Source of the DNA: Pseudomonas syringae
GTDB lineage: Bacteria > Pseudomonadota > Gammaproteobacteria > Pseudomonadales > Pseudomonadaceae
Reading direction: 5' to 3'
DNA length: 64,000 bases
Assembly (NCBI RefSeq): GCF_021605415.1
Contig: NZ_WKEQ01000029.1
Location: 1-64,000, forward strand
Made by a program: the position numbers and the translations under genes. The notes below the pieces were generated by a model. The model made no database searches, was not told the DNA's origin, and worked only from the letters and a program-made list of their open reading frames with translations. Of this stretch, positions 8,363-17,207 are shown piece after piece (within the stretch, counting starts at the first letter, position 1; every line of letters starts with the position of its first letter).

Positions 8363-9159
8363 TCGCTTTTGTCCTTGTTCAAGATGTTGGCGACCCAGGT
8401 CAGGACCAGCACGAAGAGGAAATAGGAAATCACCAGTGCACTGGTGAAGTGGCCGCTGCTGTTACGCATGTTGTTCAGATACACCTGCAAGGTTTCATAG
8501 CGCGTGCCCACGAGGATGTTGGCGAACACGAACTCGCCGAACAGAAACGAGAACGACAGCAGCAACGCCACCATCAGGCCTTTGCGCAGATTCGGCAGCA
8601 CGACCAGAATCGCCGCCTGGAAGGTGCTGGCGCCGAGCAATTGAGCGGCGTCCATCAGGTCGCGCAGGTTGATCGCTTGCAGGTTGTTGGTGATCGCCCG
8701 GTACATGAACGGCAGCGCCACGGTGAAGTAGCAACCGATCAGGATCCACGGCGTGCCGACCATCGCCATCGGCCCTGAACCATAGAGCTGCAACAGCCCA
8801 ACCGACGACACCACCGGCGGCACCGCGAAGGGCAGCAGGATCAGGATGTTCATCAGCGCATCGAGTTTCGGGAAGTGGTAATGCACCACGAACAGCAGCG
8901 GCAGAATCAGCACCACCGAAAGGATCAAAGCACCGACGCACACCAGCAGCGACTGGCCGAAGGCGTGCAGAAAGCGCGGATCGCTCCACAGCTGGATGTA
9001 CCACTTGAACGTGAAACCGCTGGGCAGAATGGTCGCCGACCAACTGCTGGCAATCGAATAGACCAGCGTGCCGGCCAGTGGCAGCAAGAGGATGGTGAAG
9101 AGCAGGTAGACCACGACGCGGTGGTAGACACCGGCCGGGCCGGATTCAGCGCGAGACAT
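8359..9159 (-). CDS. ABC importer permease (second subunit)
   Basis: 266 residues with about six membrane helices and the BPD_transp_1 EAA-type loop (DLMDAAQLLGASTFQAAILVVLPNLRKG, about 160-190) that contacts the ATPase. The start overlaps the end of the upstream permease by 14 nt and the end overlaps the ATPase start by 4 nt, so all three are translationally coupled. Similarity in type is to the PhnV/PotC side of phosphonate and polyamine importers. Confidence 0.92.
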   Translation of the reverse strand: MSRAESGPAGVYHRVVVYLLFTILLLPLAGTLVYSIASSWSATILPSGFTFKWYIQLWSDPRFLHAFGQSLLVCVGALILSVVLILPLLFVVHYHFPKLDALMNILILLPFAVPPVVSSVGLLQLYGSGPMAMVGTPWILIGCYFTVALPFMYRAITNNLQAINLRDLMDAAQLLGASTFQAAILVVLPNLRKGLMVALLLSFSFLFGEFVFANILVGTRYETLQVYLNNMRNSSGHFTSALVISYFLFVLVLTWVANILNKDKSE

Positions 9160-9982
9160 GGTAGCTCCTCTTCAATAGCAACTGATGCACGACGGTGACG
9201 ATGGTCATCAACGCCACCAGCACCACGGCAAGGGCACTGGCCATGTTCGGATCGAGGGAAATGTCACCAGAGACCATCGCCGCGATGCGAATCGGCAGCA
9301 CGTTGAAATTTCCGGTGGTCAGCGCGTAGACCGTGGCATAGGCGCCGAGGGCGTTGGCCAGCAGGATCACGAAGGTGCCGAGCAGCGCCGGGGTCAGCAC
9401 CGGCAAGCCGATGTGCCGCCAAAACTGCCAGCCGTTGGCGCCGAGCAACGCGGCGGACTCGCGCCAGTCCTCGCGCAGTGCGTCAAAGGCTGGATAAAGC
9501 AGCAGCACGCCGAGCGGAATCTGGAAGTAGGTGTAGAGAATGATCAGGCCGGTTTTCGAGTACAGGTTGAAGTCCTGAATGATCCCGGCCTGCTTGAGCA
9601 TGATGGTGAAGCTGCCGTTGAACCCCAGCAAAATGATGAACGCGAAGGCAAGGGGCACGCCGGCAAAGTTGCTGGTCATGTTGGCGAAGGCATTGACGAA
9701 ATTGCGCAGTTTCGAATCGACCCGGCGCAGGGAATAGGCACCGAGTACGGCGATGATGATGCCGAACACGCTGGACCAGAAACTGATCTCAAGGCTGTAC
9801 TGGATCGCCTGCAAATAGAACTTCGAACTGAAGATTTTGCTGAAATTGGCAATGCCCCATCCGAATTCTTCTGATTCAAGGCTATTGATCATCACCCAAA
9901 GCAGCGGGGCGATTTCGAACACGATGAAGAACAGCGTGAAGGGCACCAGGCACAGGGCCGCCAGCCATTTGCCGCGAGTCAT
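9146..9982 (-). CDS. ABC importer permease (first subunit)
   Basis: 278 residues, six predicted membrane helices and an EAA-like loop (DALREDWRESAALLGANGWQFWRHIGLPVL). The ATG at 9982 (MTRGKWLAALCLVPF) lies 5 nt after the phosphatase stop. A GTG at 9991 is possible, but the longer open frame upstream overlaps the phosphatase gene and does not look membrane-like. It pairs with the next permease to form the channel. Confidence 0.9.
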   Translation of the reverse strand: MTRGKWLAALCLVPFTLFFIVFEIAPLLWVMINSLESEEFGWGIANFSKIFSSKFYLQAIQYSLEISFWSSVFGIIIAVLGAYSLRRVDSKLRNFVNAFANMTSNFAGVPLAFAFIILLGFNGSFTIMLKQAGIIQDFNLYSKTGLIILYTYFQIPLGVLLLYPAFDALREDWRESAALLGANGWQFWRHIGLPVLTPALLGTFVILLANALGAYATVYALTTGNFNVLPIRIAAMVSGDISLDPNMASALAVVLVALMTIVTVVHQLLLKRSYHVSR

Positions 9983-9987
9983 TGAGT

Positions 9988-10794
9988 TCACTTGAGCAGC
10001 TCCCGGCATACAGCTTTGTCGTGGGGCACGCCGAGCAACTCGCACACGGTGCCGCAGATTTCCGTCTGCCTGGGCGCAGCGTCGGCGCTCAGGCTGAAGG
10101 CGTCGCCAAGGACAAACAGCGGCACCTGACGTTCTTCCGGGAGCAGGCCGTTGTGCGAGCGGTCGTTGTTCATGCCATGGTCGGCGGTCACCAGCACTTG
10201 GTAGCCAGCGTCGAGCCAGGTTTGCAGGTAGTCGGCGAGGATAATATCCGCCGAACGCGCGCTGTTGCGGTATTGCGGGGTGTCGAGGCCGTGCTTGTGC
10301 CCGGCGTCGTCGATGTTCATCGGATGGATCAGCAGGAAGTTCGGTCCGTGGCGCAGACGCAGGCTTTCGGCATCGGCGAACAGGTGCGAGTCCGGGTAGT
10401 GATCGTTCCAGTAGAAGTGGCCGTGCTGAATCGGCAGATCCGGATCATCGGTATGGCGATCCCTGGCCGACACGAACGGTGAGCGGTTATACAGCTCGCT
10501 GACCCAGTGATAGGCCGCCGCTGCGGTTTTCAGGCCGGCATCGCGGGCGTAGTGATAGATGCTGCGCTGGTTGGACAGGCGCGAAACGTTGTTATGAACG
10601 ATGCCACTGTCGATGGGCGGCACGCCGGTGAGGATGCATTCGTAAAGCGGTCGGGACAGGGCGGGCAGTTCGCACTCCAGTTGGTAGAGTGCGGCGCGTC
10701 CTGCGCCGACATAAGCCTGCAGATGCCCCATGGCGTGACGCGCGACCTCGTGGTTGAGGCCGTCGAGCACGACAAGGATGACGTTGTGCTTCAT
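9988..10794 (-). CDS. Alkaline-phosphatase-superfamily phosphodiesterase/phosphatase
   Basis: 268 residues of the type I phosphodiesterase/nucleotide pyrophosphatase family. The metal site begins VVLDGLNHE, the nucleophile region is ECILTGVPP (Thr in the usual TG position), later metal ligands sit in HPMNIDDAGHKHG, and LVTADHGMNN is the C-terminal Asp-His pair. No signal peptide is seen, so it probably acts in the cytoplasm on an imported phosphoester or phosphonate. Phosphonoacetate hydrolase is a family member. It lies between the binding-protein and permease genes. GGAG is found about 13 nt before the ATG. Substrate unknown. Matches the position of PA3251. Confidence 0.82.
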   Translation of the reverse strand: MKHNVILVVLDGLNHEVARHAMGHLQAYVGAGRAALYQLECELPALSRPLYECILTGVPPIDSGIVHNNVSRLSNQRSIYHYARDAGLKTAAAAYHWVSELYNRSPFVSARDRHTDDPDLPIQHGHFYWNDHYPDSHLFADAESLRLRHGPNFLLIHPMNIDDAGHKHGLDTPQYRNSARSADIILADYLQTWLDAGYQVLVTADHGMNNDRSHNGLLPEERQVPLFVLGDAFSLSADAAPRQTEICGTVCELLGVPHDKAVCRELLK

Positions 10795-10842
10795 AGGGCA
10801 AGAACTCCGCAAAATTCAAATATTGCGAATCAACTCAGATCC

Positions 10843-10932
10843 TGTGGGAGCGGGCTTGCTCGCGAATGCGTTAGATCATTCAACAATGTTGTTGGCTGAC
10901 CTGGTGCCTTCGCGAGCAAGCCCGCTCCCACA
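10843..10932. repeat. Paired REP element inside the ABC operon
   Basis: Near-perfect inverted REP arms (TGTGGGAGCGGGCTTGCTCG and complement) between the binding-protein gene and the phosphatase gene. An intercistronic hairpin here could protect the upstream binding-protein message and give it higher expression than the downstream genes, as known for malE-malF in E. coli (inference). Confidence 0.88.
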
Positions 10933-10970
10933 TTTGGATCTCCAGCGAATTCCAAAGTGGGGTTACGCCG

Positions 10971-12035
10971 TTATTTCATCTCTACGATGACTTCTTCGTT
11001 CCACTTCTGCGGCAGGGCCTTGGAGGTTTTTTCCCAGGCGTCGGCGTCCTTGATCGGCGTGACATTTTTGTACTGCTCGTTCGGCAGCAGCTTGGCTTGC
11101 ACGTCGGCCGGCAGTTGCAGGTGGTCGGCGCGGATCGGACGGGCGTTGCCGCGAGCGAGGTTGGTCTGGCCGGCGTCGCTGAAGATGTATTCGCGGGTCA
11201 GCTTGGCGGCGTTCGGGTTCTTCGCGTATTTGTTGATGATGGTGGTGTAGCCGGAAATCACCGAGCCGTCGGACGGAATCAGCACCACGTAGTCATCGGG
11301 GTTGGCCATCTTGGCCTTGTAGCTCAAGCCGTTGAAGTCCCAGACGACGCCGACTTCGATCTCGCCTTTTTCCATGGTGGCGATAGTCGGGTTGGCCATC
11401 GAGAGGCGACCTTGCTTGGCGATGTCAGCAAACAGCAGCAGGGCCGGTTGCAGGTTTTTCTCGTCGCCACCGTTGGCCAGTGCAGCCGCCAGTACGCCGT
11501 TGGCGGCTTGCGCGGCGGTGCTCACGTCACCGATTGACACCTTGTATTTGCCGCCCTTGAGGTCAGCCCATTTGGTCGGTACGTCGGAGCCGTGCAGCAA
11601 CTTTTTGTTGACGATGAAAGCGATGGTGCCGGTATACGCCAGCGCCCAGTTGCCGTCCTTGTCCTTGGCCCAGTCCGGGATCTGATCCCACGTGGTGGGT
11701 TTGTAGGGTTGCACCACGCCTTGCTTGACCGCAATCGGGCCGAAGGCTGCGCCGACGTCGCCGATGTCGGCACTGGCGTTGTCCTTTTCAGCAGCGAACT
11801 TGGCGATTTCCTGTGCCGAGCTCATGTCGGTGTCGATGTGTTTCAGGCCATAGTTTTTGGCCAGGTCTTCCCAAGTGCCTTTCCAGTTGGCCCAGTCATC
11901 GGGCATGCCGACGCTGTTAACTGCGCCTTCCGCTTTCGCAGCGGCTTCGAGGGTTTTCAAATCATCAGCAGCCATGGCGACGGTGCACATGGCGATGGTC
12001 GAGCCTAACAGTGATGCCAGGAAAAACTGTTTCAT
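10971..12035 (-). CDS. ABC importer periplasmic binding protein
   Basis: 354 residues with a signal peptide (MKQFFLASLLGSTIAMCTVAMA, cut before ADD) and a class II solute-binding fold of the iron/thiamine/phosphonate type. The region SIGDVSTAAQAANG and WDFNGLSYKA are typical of the ligand cleft. AGGAG lies 7 nt before the ATG. First gene of the importer operon, divergent from the GntR regulator. The ligand is inferred to be an organic phosphorus compound from the phosphatase neighbour and regulator class. Equivalent to PA3250. Confidence 0.87.
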   Translation of the reverse strand: MKQFFLASLLGSTIAMCTVAMAADDLKTLEAAAKAEGAVNSVGMPDDWANWKGTWEDLAKNYGLKHIDTDMSSAQEIAKFAAEKDNASADIGDVGAAFGPIAVKQGVVQPYKPTTWDQIPDWAKDKDGNWALAYTGTIAFIVNKKLLHGSDVPTKWADLKGGKYKVSIGDVSTAAQAANGVLAAALANGGDEKNLQPALLLFADIAKQGRLSMANPTIATMEKGEIEVGVVWDFNGLSYKAKMANPDDYVVLIPSDGSVISGYTTIINKYAKNPNAAKLTREYIFSDAGQTNLARGNARPIRADHLQLPADVQAKLLPNEQYKNVTPIKDADAWEKTSKALPQKWNEEVIVEMK

Positions 12036-12397
12036 TCCGAAGCTCCTTGGGTCGTGTTCAACGCTGCGATTGCGGTGGTGTTGGTCTAGGTCAGCAATAC
12101 CCGAGCCAATTTAAGGGGGCTGGATGACACTTTGATGTCGGTGTGCGTCCGGCAGACGTTTTATGTGCCCGCAACAGGCGGTTGCTCGCTAAGCGTAGAC
12201 CATGGTTCAAGCACCGAAGAACAAGGCACTTGGCCGATGTATTGCAAGATTTTCAATAGAAGAGGGCGTGACCGTTCGGCAGCTTTGTCATCTCTCAGTC
12301 ATCTACGCTGCCTAGGCTTGTAACCGTCCAGGAAGCGACATGGACAGTGTGGTTTTGCCCCGAAACAGTGCTGGTCTAGTCCAGATAGGTAACGTTG
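12036..12397. promoter_or_regulatory. Divergent promoter region, importer / GntR regulator, with operator candidates
   Basis: A 362-bp gap without a gene. TGGTCTAGGTCA (12082-12093) lies near the importer start and TGGTCTAGTCCA (12372-12383) lies 14 nt before the regulator ATG. Both are near-matches to TGGTCTAGACCA, the palindrome bound by HutC/UTRA-class GntR proteins such as DasR. A half site GTAGACCA occurs at 12195-12202. This arrangement suggests autoregulation plus control of the importer. Confidence 0.6.
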
Positions 12398-13111
12398 ATG
12401 CGTGATGAAGCAACCAAAGCGGTGACGGCGATTGGTCAGGTGTTGCAGGAGCAACTGGATCATGGCCTGTTGGCGGCGGGCAGCAAGTTGCCGGCCGAGC
12501 GCAAGCTCAGTGAGTTGTTTGGCACGACGCGAATCACGGTGCGTGAGGCTTTATTGCAGCTTGAGGCCCAAGGCCAGATTTATCGCGAGGAGCGCCGGGG
12601 CTGGTTCGTTTCGCCGCCGCGTCTGGCTTATAACCTGATGCAGCGCAGTCACTTTCACGCGATGGTCAGTGCGCAGGGGCGAGTGCCGTCGACCGAGATG
12701 ATCTCGGCGCGCTTGCAGCCGGCCTCGGCGGCGGTGTGCGCCTGGTTGCAGCTGCCGGCGTTGTCGAGCGTGATTCAGATCTGTCGGTCGCGGCGGATCG
12801 ATGGGCGGTTGGTGTTGTATGTGGAGCACTATTTGAATCCACAGTTCTTCCCGGGGATTCTTGAGTTTGATTTGAATCAGTCGATTACCGAGTTGTATGC
12901 GCGGCATTACGATTTGCACTATGGGCGGGTGCGGTTTGAGATTGTGCCGACGTCGCTGTCGGCGGATGCGGCCGCGGCTTTACGGGTATCGGTGGGGAGC
13001 CCGGGGTTGCGGATTGCTCGGGTCAATTATGACCAGCTTGGCCGGTTGATTGATTGCGATCTGGAGTTTTGGCGGCATGATGCGATTCATGTGGGGGTCG
13101 ATGTTGTTTGA
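12398..13111 (+). CDS. GntR-family transcriptional regulator with UTRA domain
   Basis: 237 residues: winged helix-turn-helix (about 10-75, with LPAERKLSELFGTTRITVREAL) and a UTRA ligand domain (about 95-230) of the HutC subfamily. The ATG at 12398 is taken; a TTG one codon earlier is also in frame. It is transcribed away from the importer operon. UTRA sensors usually bind phosphorylated or small organic metabolites, and the PhnR group controls phosphonate uptake, which agrees with the phosphatase gene in the operon (inference). Equivalent to PA3249. Confidence 0.9.
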   Translation: MRDEATKAVTAIGQVLQEQLDHGLLAAGSKLPAERKLSELFGTTRITVREALLQLEAQGQIYREERRGWFVSPPRLAYNLMQRSHFHAMVSAQGRVPSTEMISARLQPASAAVCAWLQLPALSSVIQICRSRRIDGRLVLYVEHYLNPQFFPGILEFDLNQSITELYARHYDLHYGRVRFEIVPTSLSADAAAALRVSVGSPGLRIARVNYDQLGRLIDCDLEFWRHDAIHVGVDVV

Positions 13112-13170
13112 GTTAACGCTCATCCTGTTGAGTGGTTAGAAGCAAAAGCGCGTGGGTTGCTGTGCTTTTC

Positions 13171-13215
13171 TGTAGGAGCGAGCCTGCTCGCGAAGGCGGC
13201 CTGACAGCCGACCCG
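13171..13215. repeat. Single REP element
   Basis: TGTAGGAGCGAGCCTGCTCG followed by CGAAGGCGGCCTGACAGCCG, the usual Pseudomonas REP arm. It lies between the convergent GntR and amidohydrolase genes, without a clear inverted partner. Confidence 0.75.
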
Positions 13216-13288
13216 TTTCTTCCGGTCGTACGGGCCCGTGCAGGCGCAGCCTCGTTGCACTCGTCAGCTCCTAAAGGCTAGTCATCGT

Positions 13289-14614
13289 CTATTTGGCTGC
13301 GGCATACAGATAATCCGTCGCCAGCGAAGCCAATGTCCGCACTCCGACCACCAGCGCCGATTCATCCACGAAGAATCCCGGATTGTGATTCGGCGCAGCT
13401 TTGCTCATCTCCTGATCCTTCGGCGTCACGCCCAGAAACACAAACAGCCCCGGCGTCTCTTTGGCAAAAAACGAAAAGTCTTCCGCGCCGCCCACCAATG
13501 GCCCTTGCACAACATCATCCTTGGCTGCCCAGCGCAGGGTCGGCAGCATTTTCTCTGTCAGGGCCGGGTTGTTGATGGTCGGGTCGTATTTTTCAATGAT
13601 GGTCACGTCAGCCTTCGCGCCACCGCTTTCGGCGATTTTCTCGACGGTCTGGCGCACGTCCGCGTGGAGTTTCTGGCGGATGCCGTAGTCGTAGGAGCGG
13701 ATGGTGCCGGTCATGTCCACGGATTCGGGGATGATGTTGTAGCGGGTGCCGCCGTTGATGGTGCCGATGCTGACGACCGATGGATAGGACGAAATGTCGG
13801 TGCGGCGACTGACCACGGTTTGCAGGCCGACAATGGTTTGGGCGCCAACGGTGATCGGGTCGATACCGTCCCACGGGCGGCCGGCGTGGGTTTGTTTGCC
13901 GAGGATTTTGATGCGCAGGTCGTCGGAGCTGGCAAGAGTCGGACCGGGACGGTAGGCGATCTGGCCAGCGGGGACGCCCGCCCAGACGTGCAGGCCGAAG
14001 ACGGCATCGGGTTTGGGTGATTTCATCACGCCTTCCTGCACCATCATTTTCGCGCCCCAAGTGTTTTTGCCGTCGGGGATGAAGTCGCTCGGACCTTCTT
14101 CGGCGGGCTGGAAGTAAAACACTACGGTGCCGGGCAGGGTATCGCGCATGCCTGTCAGAATTTTCGCCGTGCTGAGCAGGATGGCGGTGTGGGCGTCATG
14201 GCCGCAGGCATGCATTACATCGACTTCTTTGTCGAGGTAGGTGCCTTTGGCTTTCGAGGCGAAGGGCAGGTCAGAGACTTCTTTCACCGGCAGCGCGTCC
14301 ATGTCGGCGCGAAGAGCAACAGTCGGGCCGGGCAGGCCGCCCTTGAGCACAGCCACCACGCCGGTGCGGGCGACGCCGGTTTTGACGTCCAGGCCCAAGG
14401 CTTTGAGCTGTTTGGCGACGAGCTCGGCGGTGCGTTTTTCGGTGTTGCCCAACTCCGGGTGCGCGTGGATGTCGCGGCGGGTTTCCAGCAGTTCCGGTTC
14501 GAGTGCCTTGGCTTGGTCGGCGATTTGCGTGCGGGTGCTTTCCATCGTCGCAGCGCCGGCCTGGCCAGCGAGGAAGGTGAGCAAAACAGTCTGGGCAATG
14601 CGTGTCAGCTGCAT
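13289..14614 (-). CDS. Periplasmic M20-family amidohydrolase
   Basis: 441 residues with a signal peptide (MQLTRIAQTVLLTFLAGQAGA). Metal-binding and catalytic motifs of the M20D IAA-amino-acid/hippurate hydrolase type are present: RADMDALPV, MHACGHDAHTAILL and FYFQPAEEGP, with a dimerisation/lid domain around 210-330. It is predicted to hydrolyse N-acyl amino acids or related amides in the periplasm. The exact substrate is unclear. It stands alone between a REP element and the MscS channel gene. Confidence 0.87.
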   Translation of the reverse strand: MQLTRIAQTVLLTFLAGQAGAATMESTRTQIADQAKALEPELLETRRDIHAHPELGNTEKRTAELVAKQLKALGLDVKTGVARTGVVAVLKGGLPGPTVALRADMDALPVKEVSDLPFASKAKGTYLDKEVDVMHACGHDAHTAILLSTAKILTGMRDTLPGTVVFYFQPAEEGPSDFIPDGKNTWGAKMMVQEGVMKSPKPDAVFGLHVWAGVPAGQIAYRPGPTLASSDDLRIKILGKQTHAGRPWDGIDPITVGAQTIVGLQTVVSRRTDISSYPSVVSIGTINGGTRYNIIPESVDMTGTIRSYDYGIRQKLHADVRQTVEKIAESGGAKADVTIIEKYDPTINNPALTEKMLPTLRWAAKDDVVQGPLVGGAEDFSFFAKETPGLFVFLGVTPKDQEMSKAAPNHNPGFFVDESALVVGVRTLASLATDYLYAAAK

Positions 14615-14679
14615 CGGTTTTCTCCTTGTTTATTGTTGTCGGGCTTCCTTGCCTGTGACCGGTGCGTCGCGCCTAAGTG

Positions 14680-16836
14680 CTATTCCTTCGGCTGGCCACC
14701 GCCGGCGGTGATCACTTGCACGCTCATGCGCGGCGTCGCCAGATCCAGGCCCGCTTCGTCGAGATGTCGTTTCAGGGAAAGGTTAAAGGCCCGGGAAACC
14801 TCCCACTGCTTGATCGGCGCGGTCTTGAAGCGCGCGCGAAGAATCGCACTGCCGGATTCGAAACTCTCTACACCCTGAATCTCCAGCGGCGACCAGATGT
14901 TGCGGCGTTGCAGCGGATCGGTGCGAATCTTCTGGCCGACGTCGCGCATCAGTTTGATCGCGTCGTCGATTTCCATGTTGTACGGCACTGCCACCCGGAA
15001 GATCGCATAGCCGAATTCCCGCGAGTAGTTCTTGATGCTTTTGATTTCGCTGAACGGGATGGTGTGGACGATGCCGTCGATGTCGCGCAGGCGAACAGTA
15101 CGAATCGTCAGGCCTTCGACCGTGCCGAGGTGGCCGCCGACGTCCACATAGTCGTCGATGGCCAGGGAGTCTTCGATGATGATGAACAGGCCGGTGATCA
15201 AGTCCGCCACCAATGACTGTGCACCGAAACCGATCGCCAGACCGATCACGCCGGCACCGGCCAGCAGTGGCGTGACGTTCATGCCCATGTTCGCCAGCGC
15301 GACAATCAGCGCGACGATGAAGATCGCCACAAACAGCACGTTGCGGATCAGCGGCATCATCGTTTGCGCACGGGCGTTGGCCAAGCCTTTGCGCGAGCGG
15401 GTGAGCGCGTGGTGCACGGCGGTATCGGAGAGAATCCAGATCAGCCAGGCGAAAATCAGCGTGCCGCCGAGGCTGAACAGTTTGACGCTGACTTCGTGGC
15501 CTTCGCCTTCGGTGAAGCGGATCAGCGACATGCCCCAGACCCGCAGGCCCAGTTCAATGAAGACCAGCCACACCAGCATATGCGCGAGGGTATAAAAGAA
15601 GCTTTTCAGACGTTCGGAATACAGCGCATGTCGCTTCGGCCCACGTTGCGGTTTGAGTGAGTGACGACGCACGAGGCCGTTGATCACCATGCACAACACC
15701 AACAGCACGGTGCAGATCAGCGACTGGCGTAACGCGGTGCTGGTGTCGCCGGCGGAAACGAACGTGGCGAAAAGCGAGATCATGACCAGCACCAGTGCTG
15801 GCACATACCAGAAGGTGCCGAGGATATCGATGGTGTCGCTGAGGGCGCGGCGGGTCAGGCGGCGCGACAATGGCTGGTTGCGGATCAAATGCGCGATGGG
15901 CCGCCGGAAGCGCAGGATGAACAGTCCGGTGGACAGCGCGGCCATCACATTGGCGACGGTGGCGGCGCTGTGGGCGAGATGCGCGCCGAGGCTTTGCACC
16001 AGTCGCGGATCGCTCAGCGCTTCGCCAAACGCAGCGAAGCTGCCGATCAGCCACAGCGGCCGGAAAGCCTGATGACGCAGAATGTACAGCGCGCGGTGAC
16101 GGTGCGGGCCATCGAGCACTGAGAACGCAATCACGCAGATCGCCGAGAAACAGGTGCCGACCACCAGCGCATAGGCCAGCACCATCGCCAGGCTTTTGCC
16201 CAGCGACGACGGCAGCGCATAGCTCATGTAAACCGTCATGGCCAACGCGATCATCCACGGCCCCAGCTTGCGCAAGGCGAAACGCAGCATGTCGAGGGCG
16301 CTGGGGTGTTGTGGCAGTTCTTCAGTGAGGCCGAACCGCATGCGTACGCGGTGGCCGAGCCAGATCAGCGCGGCGGCGAGCAGGCTCCAGATCATCAGGA
16401 TCATGGCGAAGCCGAAAATGATCGGCAGCCATTCGCTGGCCGGCAGCATCAAAGCCGACAGCTCATCGCTGGCCAGTTCAAATTCGTTGATCCAACGGTT
16501 GATCGGGCTGTCGGCGCCGGTGAACTGCTTTTCAAACGTCGTCAGCGTGCCGCCGATCAGGCCCAGTACACCTTCTTCGGGGGTAGCCTGGGCTTTTTGC
16601 GTGGCGTCGCGCAGTTTTTTCAGGTCGGTCAGCAACTGGGCGCGCTGCTGGTCGTTTTCCAGTGACTTGATGACTTCGTCGAGGGACTGGCCCAAGGGTT
16701 CCTGGGCTTCTGGCTGGGCCTTGCCTGAGCTGTTGAGAATCCCCGGCAGACCGACCGCGTGGGCAGGCGCCAGCGGTAGCAACGTCATCAGGCAGACAAG
16801 AAAAAGGCAGGGCAGGGCAAACAAACGAGCAAACAC
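14680..16836 (-). CDS. MscS-family mechanosensitive channel, large YbiO-like type
   Basis: 718 residues. A signal peptide (to about ...LAPAHA) and a periplasmic helical region precede about ten membrane helices. The MscS pore and beta domain follow: GAGVIGLAIGFGAQSLVADLITGLF (pore helix with the Gly/Ala pattern), then DYVDVGGHLGTVEGLTIRTVRLRD and the cytoplasmic vestibule. Length and layout resemble E. coli YbiO (741 aa). The role is tension release during hypo-osmotic shock, inner membrane. Confidence 0.88.
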   Translation of the reverse strand: MFARLFALPCLFLVCLMTLLPLAPAHAVGLPGILNSSGKAQPEAQEPLGQSLDEVIKSLENDQQRAQLLTDLKKLRDATQKAQATPEEGVLGLIGGTLTTFEKQFTGADSPINRWINEFELASDELSALMLPASEWLPIIFGFAMILMIWSLLAAALIWLGHRVRMRFGLTEELPQHPSALDMLRFALRKLGPWMIALAMTVYMSYALPSSLGKSLAMVLAYALVVGTCFSAICVIAFSVLDGPHRHRALYILRHQAFRPLWLIGSFAAFGEALSDPRLVQSLGAHLAHSAATVANVMAALSTGLFILRFRRPIAHLIRNQPLSRRLTRRALSDTIDILGTFWYVPALVLVMISLFATFVSAGDTSTALRQSLICTVLLVLCMVINGLVRRHSLKPQRGPKRHALYSERLKSFFYTLAHMLVWLVFIELGLRVWGMSLIRFTEGEGHEVSVKLFSLGGTLIFAWLIWILSDTAVHHALTRSRKGLANARAQTMMPLIRNVLFVAIFIVALIVALANMGMNVTPLLAGAGVIGLAIGFGAQSLVADLITGLFIIIEDSLAIDDYVDVGGHLGTVEGLTIRTVRLRDIDGIVHTIPFSEIKSIKNYSREFGYAIFRVAVPYNMEIDDAIKLMRDVGQKIRTDPLQRRNIWSPLEIQGVESFESGSAILRARFKTAPIKQWEVSRAFNLSLKRHLDEAGLDLATPRMSVQVITAGGGQPKE

Positions 16837-16911
16837 TGGGCGGTCAACCTCGAAACGGGTGGATCGAGCGAGTGTACGAGCCCGCTAAAACCAATGCGAG
16901 CCGGGCGCGGA

Positions 16912-17088
16912 TTATTCGTTCAGTTTGGTGAGGATCTTGTAAAGCACGGTGCCCAGAATCAGCAGCATGCCAATCCACATGGAGAACACACCGAGGTTCT
17001 TGTCACGGAAATTGAAACCGGTGGCGAGCAGGATCATTCCGCACAGGATCGGAATGAGCATGGCATGGAAGGAGGACATCGAGATCAT
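16912..17088 (-). CDS. Small two-helix membrane protein
   Basis: 58 residues starting MISMSSFHAMLIPILCGMIL, with two hydrophobic stretches (about 8-23 and 34-50) separated by a short polar turn NFRDKN. The ATG at 17088 has a weak AAGG about 9 nt upstream; an internal ATG at 17079 is possible. I do not recognise the family. It lies between the channel gene and a long hairpin repeat. Confidence 0.6.
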   Translation of the reverse strand: MISMSSFHAMLIPILCGMILLATGFNFRDKNLGVFSMWIGMLLILGTVLYKILTKLNE

Positions 17089-17120
17089 GGTGACTGCCTT
17101 GTCAAAGGGATATTGAAAGT

Positions 17121-17195
17121 GTAGGAGCTGCCGCAGGCTGCGATCCTTTGATCTTAAAAAAAACATCGAAAAATCGCAGCCTGCGGCAGCTCCTG
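17121..17195. repeat. Hairpin repeat (GCTGCCGCAGGCTGCGATC type)
   Basis: Inverted arms TAGGAGCTGCCGCAGGCTGC and its complement, separated by an A-rich loop with TTTGATCTTAAAA. This is a second Pseudomonas repeat class, lying just after apeB on the minus strand. Confidence 0.8.
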
Positions 17196-17207
17196 CAATG
17201 GCCGGGG

